Positions 1 through 5,009 of a stretch of 8,681 nt of DNA are shown piece after piece. The DNA lies in assembly GCA_027627705.1 (NCBI GenBank), contig CP091242.1:1369548-1378228 (forward strand), in the 5' to 3' direction. Below the pieces are notes generated by a model that saw only the letters and a list, made by a program, of their open reading frames with translations, searched no databases and was not told the origin of the DNA. Position 1 is the stretch's first letter. The number at the start of each line of letters is the position of its first letter. Origin of the DNA: Hyphomonadaceae bacterium BL14. GTDB taxonomy: Bacteria; Pseudomonadota; Alphaproteobacteria; Caulobacterales; Maricaulaceae. Position numbers and translations under genes: made by a program.

Positions 1-154
1 CCCTGGACGGTTCAGATCGCTTGAGGGCCCGCACCAGCACCGGCCGGAACATCTCAAAGTCCACTGTCGCAGACAGCGTCTCCAGCGGATCGCCCTTGGC
101 CGATATCGCCTTCAGACGCTCCTCGACATCCCAGAACCCAGCCTGATACGCCAT
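1..154 (-). CDS. IS5-family transposase, N-terminal part (runs off left edge)
   Basis: Reading leftward from the ATG at 152-154 gives 51 open codons that begin MAYQAGFWDVEERL and continue through a TVDFEMFRPVL motif. This is the characteristic N-terminus of IS5-group transposases, where the segment precedes the DDE catalytic core. A good ribosome binding site (GGAGAGAG, about 5 nt upstream) supports the start. The catalytic residues lie beyond the window, so activity cannot be judged. The IS terminus should lie a short distance to the right; a near-palindrome GGATCATGATTCC (minus strand, about 190-202) is a candidate terminal repeat, but the matching right-hand repeat is outside the window. 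Family assignment is from recognised sequence motifs and is fairly secure. Confidence 0.8.
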   Translation of the reverse strand, partial: MAYQAGFWDVEERLKAISAKGDPLETLSATVDFEMFRPVLVRALKRSEPSR

Positions 155-264
155 GCCCGCTCTCTCCGATCGCTCGCAAGAACGGAATCATGATCCGCGC
201 CGACGATCCAGAGGGAGTTTCCGGAGGTGTCCAGATCCAGTCCGGCAACAGCGATCTCCGTCAT
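112..264 (-). other. Possible start of a host gene cut by the IS5 element
   Basis: A short minus-strand frame starts with ATG at 262-264 behind a GGGAGATTGGAG purine-rich stretch and reads MTEIAVAGLDLDTSGNSLW, then runs into the IS5 transposase leader and stops at 112-114. The first 23 or so residues look protein-like, whereas the later ones overlap the IS5 transposase gene in another frame. This could be the 5' tip of a gene interrupted by the IS. I recognise no family, and it may be chance. Confidence 0.2.
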
Positions 265-509
265 CTCCAATCTCCCTAGACGTGAAGTCCTGCGACAACC
301 ACGCTAGCCGAGCAGGTCAGGGGGAGGTCGTCCACAACATCACGTCACTCGGACCCGCCCTACTTTTGGATCACAACCTTCCGCACCTAGATGAGCTTCG
401 ATGCCTTTATAACAATCCGCTCCTATCCAAAGCCGAAAAAAGCTAGTGGGAAACCCTGATGCCCGGCGTTAATGTTTTTCGGAGGCAAAGTGCTCATCAG
501 GCCAAAACG
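265..509. other. Intergenic stretch without a recognised gene
   Basis: The region between the IS5 end and the flippase stop codon shows no coding frame with recognisable protein features on either strand. A plus-strand frame through 153-446 exists, but its translation is rich in unrelated Arg/Ser/Pro and has no family resemblance. Base composition becomes more AT-rich from about 365 onward, in step with the flippase that follows. No convincing terminator hairpin was seen after the flippase stop at 510-512. Confidence 0.5.
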
Positions 510-1739
510 TCAAGCTGACCGGCGCGATTCAATGACAAGGTAGGCAATCGTCTTCCATATAAAAATAACAATAAACGCGGCATTTAGGCCAATTAAAACA
601 GAAAATAATTTAAAATAAAAGCTTAGAATTCCTGTCAATACAATAAATACACCAAATGCTGCAATGTGACTAAATATAATTTGTCTATCATTATTGAAAG
701 CGTAAAGGCCATAATGAGGAACAAATGAGATAGCATTGAAAATCGTTGCGGACAAGATCCATGGGTAAAGCCAAAAATTGGATTTGTAAACGTCATTTCC
801 GATCCAGTTCAACAAAATAGGCAATGCCGCGAATGTTGTCACAGCGAAGCCCACAACGATTACTGTGGTCTGAATCAGAGAATTTCTTATTACCCCGCGA
901 GCTTGCATATATTCTCCAAGACGATGGTGGCGTATAAGCGCAGGATAGGTAAAAACGAAGACGCCTGCGTCAAGAAATGAAAGCAATGCACTAGCGATAC
1001 CAATATACAATACATAAGCACCAACTATTTCAATGCCGCCAAGCGATTCAAGCCAATACCTATCAAAAGTCTGAACTCCTCGTATTGCAATAGTTGCTAA
1101 CAGTAAGCCGAAGCTAACTGCAATGCCGCGCCTTGCCCAGCGCCAATCTATCGAGGCCCGCCAGCCATTCATTCTAAGCTTGGCGACAGCATAACAACCA
1201 ACCAGTACAGACGCAGCGCTAGCCACGCTCCAAAGTATCATGACCGTTAGCAAGCCGCGGCTCTCGGAAGAAACGCTCATAAGCGCGATCGCGGCGAGAG
1301 CCCAGCTTCCCTGACGAAGAAAAAGTACGACGCTTGCAGTCAGCTGGCGGGACATTGCTATAAGCAAACGCGAAATTTCTTGGTTGAGGTGCTCAAGCAT
1401 TAAGAGCGGAGCAAAATACCAAATCAGTAATAGGGGCAGATCGGTGAGTGTTAAAAAATAAATAGTGCATGGCAACATTATCAAATAGAGCCAAACAGAC
1501 AAGGCGGCTTGGGTTTTTATCATACGCCCCTGTTCGATTGAGGGGTTTACAGATATTTCTCGTGTGGTGTAGGTATAAAAATCAAGACCAACAAAGTAAA
1601 TTGCGTATCCAATAGACGCAACAAACAAGCCGTAATAACCCACTTCTGATGGCTCAACAAACTTTGCCAGCGCTATCAAAAATAGGAAGCGAATTCCTAT
1701 AGTTAAAGCGCGCAGAAAGATATTTAAGTAACGTTCCAA
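510..1739 (-). CDS. Wzx-like polysaccharide flippase (oligosaccharide translocase)
   Basis: This 409-residue protein is almost entirely hydrophobic, with about twelve likely membrane segments, the usual size and shape of Wzx/PST-type flippases that move undecaprenyl-diphosphate-linked oligosaccharides across the inner membrane. The N-terminal block (residues about 8-45, including ALAKFVEPSEVGYYGLF) matches the family pattern in which the first helix is followed by a Pro-Ser-Glu-x-Gly-x-Tyr turn. The start is TTG at 1737-1739: an in-frame TGA lies directly upstream and AAGGAA sits 5 nt before it, while the next in-frame ATG is far inside the protein. It is clearly more AT-rich than its neighbours, with many AAA, ATT and TTA codons, which suggests horizontal acquisition. 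Substrate specificity cannot be read from sequence. Flippase is an inference from family; an O-antigen-like or capsule role is likely. Confidence 0.8.
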   Translation of the reverse strand: MERYLNIFLRALTIGIRFLFLIALAKFVEPSEVGYYGLFVASIGYAIYFVGLDFYTYTTREISVNPSIEQGRMIKTQAALSVWLYLIMLPCTIYFLTLTDLPLLLIWYFAPLLMLEHLNQEISRLLIAMSRQLTASVVLFLRQGSWALAAIALMSVSSESRGLLTVMILWSVASAASVLVGCYAVAKLRMNGWRASIDWRWARRGIAVSFGLLLATIAIRGVQTFDRYWLESLGGIEIVGAYVLYIGIASALLSFLDAGVFVFTYPALIRHHRLGEYMQARGVIRNSLIQTTVIVVGFAVTTFAALPILLNWIGNDVYKSNFWLYPWILSATIFNAISFVPHYGLYAFNNDRQIIFSHIAAFGVFIVLTGILSFYFKLFSVLIGLNAAFIVIFIWKTIAYLVIESRRSA

Positions 1740-2050
1740 TCAGATTCCTTTTCCGGATACGGAGTTTGATCTTACAACTTATTGCTGGGACCGGACTGAG
1801 AGAGTATGATAATTGGCGTAGCGTTCGCTTGCAATCCAAGCTCGTCGTTAAATCTGGCATCCTTAGTATCTACGTTCTTAAGTGATCCCGGAGAAACGTA
1901 AAGATTCAGAATTACCAGGGCCCATTAGTCGCTACGCGCCATCCTAAATAGCTGAATTAGATTATTGGTTTCCGTCGAAATCGAACGCTGACACATTCGG
2001 TCCGCCGGAGCTGGAGACCGGCTGACCAGCTCAGATTCTTCGGACCACGA
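1740..2050. other. Intergenic region between flippase start and IS407-type remnant
   Basis: About 310 bases hold no recognisable gene. The part near 1740-1960 is AT-rich like the flippase and presumably carries its leader. The part near 1980-2050 is GC-rich and probably contains the 3' end of the IS407-type element; no inverted repeat partner survives, because the other end of that element is missing, so its exact edge cannot be placed. A minus-strand frame at 1654-1860 overlaps the flippase start and has no protein-like features. Confidence 0.4.
1745..1750 (-). promoter_or_regulatory. Ribosome binding site deciding the TTG start of the flippase
   Basis: On the minus strand AAGGAA is followed by the 5-nt spacer TCTGA and then TTG. 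The TGA in the spacer is an in-frame stop, so translation cannot begin upstream in this frame. This fixes TTG as the most likely start. Confidence 0.6.
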
Positions 2051-2815
2051 CTATTTTGGGTGAGCGACCAGAACTGCCTTTTCGATATGCCCCTGACGGA
2101 GCGGTTGAGCGACCGGTCGGGGCGCGAAGGCCCCACATACCGCAGCGTCCCGACCCGTCGCGTTGACGGGCGCTGCGCTTATTGATCTTCTGCTGGCCAC
2201 GAACTCTGCCGGCGTAAGGTATCCGAGGCTCGAATGAGGACGAACTTCATTGTAATGGCGCCGCCAGGCTTCGATGACAACCTTTGCTTCAGACCGTGAC
2301 CGGAACCATTCGAGGTTCAGACACTCGTCGCGGAACTTGCCATTAAAACTCTCGCACGCGCCGTTCTGCCAAGGCTTGCCCGGATCGATCAGGGCTGTCT
2401 CGATGCCTTCGTCGACCATCCACTTCAGGATGGCGCGGGATACGAACTCGGGACCATTGTCCGACCTCAGATGAATCGGTGCGCCGCGTTCCGAGACAAG
2501 CCTTGCCAGAACTTCGATTACGCGCGTCGAGCGGATCCGCCCATCGACTTCGATCGCAAGGCCCTCCTTGGTCCATTCATCCGTGACCGTCAGGCACTTG
2601 AGCTTCTGGCCATTGGCGCACCAGTCAAACACGAAGTCATAACTCCACACTTGGTTGGCGCCGCTCGGCGTGTTCGGCCGCGGACGCCCGCTGGAAACGC
2701 GCTTGCGGCCACGTTTACGCGGTACCTGGAGCTGCGCGTCCCGCCACAGGCGCGAGGCGCGCCCAAAGCTCATCGCATGGCCGTCCCGGCGCATGAAGAT
2801 CGCGATCCGCCGGTA
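2051..2815 (-). pseudogene. IS3-family (IS407-type) transposase OrfB remnant, 5' end missing
   Basis: The reading frame preserves the rve integrase core of an IS407-group OrfB: the RRDGHAMSFGRASRLW segment, then NQVWSYDFVFD, then LRSDNGPEF, then ESFNGKFRDECL and finally RPHSSLGYLTPAEF. The DDE triad is intact (Asp codon 2636-2638, Asp 2459-2461, Glu 2351-2353, with 35 residues between the last two). Similarity begins abruptly at a Tyr-Arg-Arg-Ile at 2815. Upstream the open frame merely runs antisense through the neighbouring IS (to 3127) and is not transposase. The OrfA and the N-terminal third of OrfB are absent, and they do not reappear beyond the inserted IS. The C-terminus has about 50 extra residues after the usual end, perhaps readthrough to a chance stop near the element edge. 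The remnant cannot be mobile on its own. Confidence 0.85.
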
Positions 2816-2817
2816 GC
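2814..2817. repeat. Candidate target-site duplication (TAGC), left copy
   Basis: TAGC directly abuts the left inverted repeat, and the same four bases directly abut the right inverted repeat at 4103-4106. Four bases can match by chance (1 in 256), and the two flanks belong to different genes, so a simple insertion is not certain. Confidence 0.5.
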
Positions 2818-2828
2818 AGAGGTGGTTC
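2818..2828 (+). repeat. Left terminal inverted repeat of the IS3-family element
   Basis: AGAGGTGGTTC reads inward from the left end and matches all 11 bases of the right end in inverse orientation. Imperfect similarity to the other end extends to about 2868. Confidence 0.8.
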
Positions 2829-2902
2829 TGGAAATCTGAACAACCGGGATAAGTGGGTTTTCCGCGCCCCAGCGGCATGATGCTGCAAGCGAGGAGAAGA
2901 CC

Positions 2903-3214
2903 ATGGCAAGACGACCACGCCGGAACCACAGCCCGGCATTCAAGGCGAAAGTGGCGGTGGCGGCGATCAAGGGCGAGAAGACCATGATCGAGTTGGCGCA
3001 GGATTTCGACGTTCATCCGAACCAGATCAAGCAGTGGCGCGATCAGTTGCTCGAGGGCGCGACCGGGGTATTCGGTGATGGCCAGAAGGCCGCACCGGAA
3101 CCGGCGATCGACGTGAAGACCTTGCATGCGAAGATCGGAGAGCTGACGCAGGAGAAAGATTTTTTGTCCGGCGCGCTCGGCAAGGCGGGTCTTTTGGCGA
3201 GCGCAAGAAGATGA
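2903..3214 (+). CDS. IS3-family transposase OrfA (DNA-binding subunit)
   Basis: The 103-residue product has the OrfA design. A helix-turn-helix lies at about residues 10-50 (SPAFKAKVAVAAIKGEKTM, then HPNQIKQWRDQLLEG), which binds the IS ends. A heptad-like stretch follows at about residues 73-95 (KTLHAKIGELTQEKDFL), the leucine-zipper-like oligomerisation region. GAGGAG lies 7 nt before the ATG and supports the start. The stop overlaps the OrfB start in an ATGA (3211-3214), and OrfB is in the -1 frame, as expected for the programmed frameshift that makes the OrfAB transposase. By itself OrfA usually regulates transposition. The ORF is complete. Confidence 0.85.
   Translation: MARRPRRNHSPAFKAKVAVAAIKGEKTMIELAQDFDVHPNQIKQWRDQLLEGATGVFGDGQKAAPEPAIDVKTLHAKIGELTQEKDFLSGALGKAGLLASARR
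3160..3166 (+). promoter_or_regulatory. Candidate -1 ribosomal frameshift site T_TTT_TTG
   Basis: In the OrfA frame (GAT TTT TTG) the bases T_TTT_TTG fit the X_XXY_YYZ slippery rule. Slipping back one base enters a frame that is open from 3166 to the OrfB ATG at 3211 and onward, so an OrfAB fusion could form here. Related elements may shift nearer the overlap, and no stimulatory RNA structure was established. Confidence 0.4.
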
Positions 3215-4041
3215 TCGATCCCACGGCGAAGCTGAGCGTCAGCCGCCAGGCCATCGTGCTGGGGATCAGCCGGGGCAGCGTTTATTACAAGCCGCGCCCG
3301 GTGTCTGATGCCGATCTCAAGCTGATGCACCGGATCGACAAGCTGCACATGGAGTTCCCCTTTGCGGGCAGCCGGATGTTGCAGGGGCTGCTGGCTCAGG
3401 AAGGCTTCTAGGTCGGGCGGCTGCACGTTGCCACGCTGATGAAGCGCATGGGGATCGAGGCGCTCTATCGTCAGCCAAACACCTCGAAACCGGGGCCGGG
3501 GCACAAGATTTACCCCTATCTTCTGCGCAAGCTGCCCATCACCCGGCCCAACCAGGTCTGGGCGATGGACATCACCTACATCCCCATGTCGCGCGGGTTC
3601 ATTTACCTCGCCGCCGTGCTGGACTGGTTCACCCGCCGCGTCCTGGCATGGCGGGTGTCGATCACGCTGGAGGCCGACTTCTGCATAGAAGCTGTGGAGG
3701 AGGCGCTGGCTCGTTACGGTGCGCCCGAGATCTTCAACACCGATCAGGACAGCCAGTTCACCTCGGCCGACTTCATCAAGGTGCTGGCCGCCCGCGAGAT
3801 CAAGATCAGCATGGATGGCAAGGGCGCCTGGCGTGACAACGTCTTCGTCGAGCGCCTCTGGCGGACCATCAAATACGAGGAGGTTTACCTGCGGGCCTAT
3901 GCCAGCGTGCCAGAGGCCCGCGCCGGGATCGGCCAGTATCTGGCCTTCTACAACACCCGCCGCCCGCATTCATCGCTTGACGGGAAAACCCCCGATCAGG
4001 CCTACTTCAACCAGCCGATGCCCAATGCGGTGGCGGCGTAA
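3211..4041 (+). pseudogene. IS3-family transposase OrfB, interrupted by an in-frame TAG
   Basis: The frame encodes the catalytic DDE integrase subunit. It opens with the HTH_21-type segment (MIDPTAKLSVSRQA to SRMLQGLLAQEGF), meets TAG at 3409-3411, and continues in the same frame with VGRLHVATLMKRMGIEALYR and the rve core. Counting through the stop, the triad is Asp120 (WAMDITYIP), Asp178 (NTDQ) and Glu214 (FVERLWR), with 35 residues between the last two, so the catalytic residues survive. Related proteins carry Lys, Gln or Glu at the stop position; AAG, CAG or GAG to TAG is a single base change. The motif after the second Asp reads TDQDSQF where TDQGSQF is usual. The 3' part could restart at ATG 3439 but would lack the N-terminal region. 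Most likely a dead copy; readthrough is possible in principle. Confidence 0.85.
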
Positions 4042-4091
4042 CCGAGGCGGGAAACCACTTAGAAAACCCCCGGAAGCTGTTTAGAAAAACC

Positions 4092-4102
4092 GAACCACCT
4101 CT
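4092..4102 (-). repeat. Right terminal inverted repeat of the IS3-family element
   Basis: Its reverse complement is AGAGGTGGTTC, identical to the left end. The last base joins the truncated epimerase gene and supplies part of that gene's new TAA stop (4102-4104). Confidence 0.8.
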
Positions 4103-4380
4103 TAGCGCACCCCCGCCTGCGCGGCCAGATGGACGATCCGACGCACACCTTTGGAGCGCACCAGCTCCATCACGGTGCCCGGGTCAGCGATAGCGCCGCG
4201 AACGAGCGAGAAGCCGTCTCGCGCCGCGAGACGTAACGCACGCGCCTCCTTCAGGCGCGGATCGTAATAGGCGTTGAAATCATCGATCCCGATGACGCGC
4301 TCACCGCGATCAAGCAGGCGTTCGGCCACGTGCATGCCGATAAAGCCGGCCGCACCCGTCACCAGCACCGGGTCACTCAT
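4102..4380 (-). pseudogene. UDP-glucuronate 4-epimerase-like gene, 3' three-quarters lost
   Basis: The surviving 92 codons start at ATG 4378-4380, preceded by AGGGGGAA, and read [15 protein letters not shown], with the Rossmann GxxGxxG at residues 9-15, then [16 protein letters not shown] and [14 protein letters not shown]. These features match the extended short-chain dehydrogenase epimerases of the UDP-glucuronate 4-epimerase type (UDP-GlcA to UDP-GalA), which usually run about 320-340 residues. In family members [10 protein letters not shown] is followed by Tyr-Ser; here the Tyr codon TAC has become TAA through the end of the IS3-family element (4102-4104). The Ser/Tyr-x-x-x-Lys catalytic region and substrate domain are gone, and are not found beyond the IS. 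An alternative ATG at 4410 adds ten unconserved residues and has no better ribosome site. The ugd relic lies 85 bp upstream, presumably once in the same operon. Confidence 0.85.
4103..4106. repeat. Candidate target-site duplication (TAGC), right copy
   Basis: These bases follow the right inverted repeat directly and equal 2814-2817. On the minus strand they are GCTA, part of the Arg-Tyr codons at the break point of the epimerase gene. Confidence 0.5.
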
Positions 4381-4465
4381 TGTGTCTTCCCCCTTCCCAC
4401 ATCGCGCCATCAGCGCGCTGCCATACCTCTATCCAACAAGCGCAAGGCGGCCACGCCAGCTCCGA

Positions 4466-4868
4466 TCAGTCTGACCCGAACACGTCGCGGGTGAACACCT
4501 TGTGTTCCACATCGCGTATCTCATCGGTGACGCGGTTGGCGATGATGATATCGCTATCGCGCTTGAGCCGTTCGAGATCACGCACCACCTGCGATCCGAA
4601 GAATGTATCCTCACGCAGCACCGGCTCATACACGATCACCGGGATGCCCTTGGCCTTCACGCGCTTCATGATCCCCTGAATGGACGAGTCGCGGAAATTG
4701 TCGCTGCCGGCCTTCATCACCAGGCGATAGACGCCAACGACCTTGGGGGCGCGCGCAATGATCTGGTCCGCCAGAAAGTCCTTGCGCGTGCTGTTGGCGT
4801 CGATGATGGCGGGTGTCTTTGGGCAAGCAGTAGCCACCATGGGGAATTCCGGCGACAGCGATTTTTAT
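4466..4868 (-). pseudogene. ugd: UDP-glucose 6-dehydrogenase relic with two internal deletions
   Basis: The C-terminal domain is well preserved: [54 protein letters not shown] and the terminal TRDVFGSD, as in the roughly 388-residue Ugd enzymes that oxidise UDP-glucose to UDP-glucuronate. Upstream, in another frame, lies [10 protein letters not shown] (codons 4838-4809), which contains the catalytic Cys. Just before that, in the same frame, KIAVAG (4865-4848) is the usual Ugd N-terminus after its Met. About 240 codons (nearly the whole NAD-binding and central domains) are missing between these two, and roughly 15 codons (QLLANY to NLIS in family members) are missing at 4809/4810, with loss of frame. 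The start position is ATA (4866-4868) instead of ATG, although its ribosome site AAGGAAAA survives. No functional enzyme can be made. An ATG at 4840 opens the 3' frame for 124 residues, probably by chance. Confidence 0.88.
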
Positions 4869-4905
4869 ATTTTTCCTTAACGCAAGCCCTCGCCCAAAAA
4901 AGTAA

Positions 4906-4918
4906 GTCTAACATAGAC
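4906..4918. promoter_or_regulatory. Small dyad upstream of the ugd relic
   Basis: GTCTA ACA TAGAC is a perfect 5-bp inverted repeat with a 3-base spacer. It lies between the GMP-AGE fusion stop and the ugd relic start. On the minus strand it is followed by TTACTTTTTT, so it could be a weak terminator for the upstream gene or an operator in the old ugd leader. The stem is short and AT-rich, and it could be chance. Confidence 0.2.
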
Positions 4919-5009
4919 GTCAGACCACGGCGCGAGGAAATACACTATAGCCTTGTCATCGCGGTGAGATGCCCTGCAGATTAGACCCACACGCACTGCC
5001 AAGCAACGC

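Larger units (their letters stand above)
2818..4102 (+). mobile_element. IS3-family insertion sequence, complete ends, 1285 bp
   Basis: The element is bounded by an 11-bp perfect inverted repeat, AGAGGTGGTTC at 2818-2828 and its reverse complement at 4092-4102. Weaker similarity continues inward (CT-A/G-AACA and TAAGTGG blocks) for about 50 bp. The tetranucleotide TAGC flanks both ends (2814-2817 and 4103-4106), consistent with the 3-5 bp target duplications of this family. Inside are two plus-strand ORFs in the overlapping OrfA/OrfB arrangement typical of IS3 elements, and the length fits the family range of about 1.2-1.5 kb. An amber codon in OrfB suggests the copy no longer transposes by itself. 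Confidence 0.85.

Noticed and set aside
2816..3127. Upstream part of the long minus-strand frame that continues the IS407-type OrfB
   Set aside because: It runs antisense through the terminal repeat and OrfA of the other IS. Its translation has no transposase similarity, so OrfB similarity ends at 2815.
3043..3969. 308-codon minus-strand open frame
   Set aside because: It is antisense to the OrfA/OrfB genes of the IS, which show clear family motifs and a ribosome site on the plus strand. High GC readily opens such frames.
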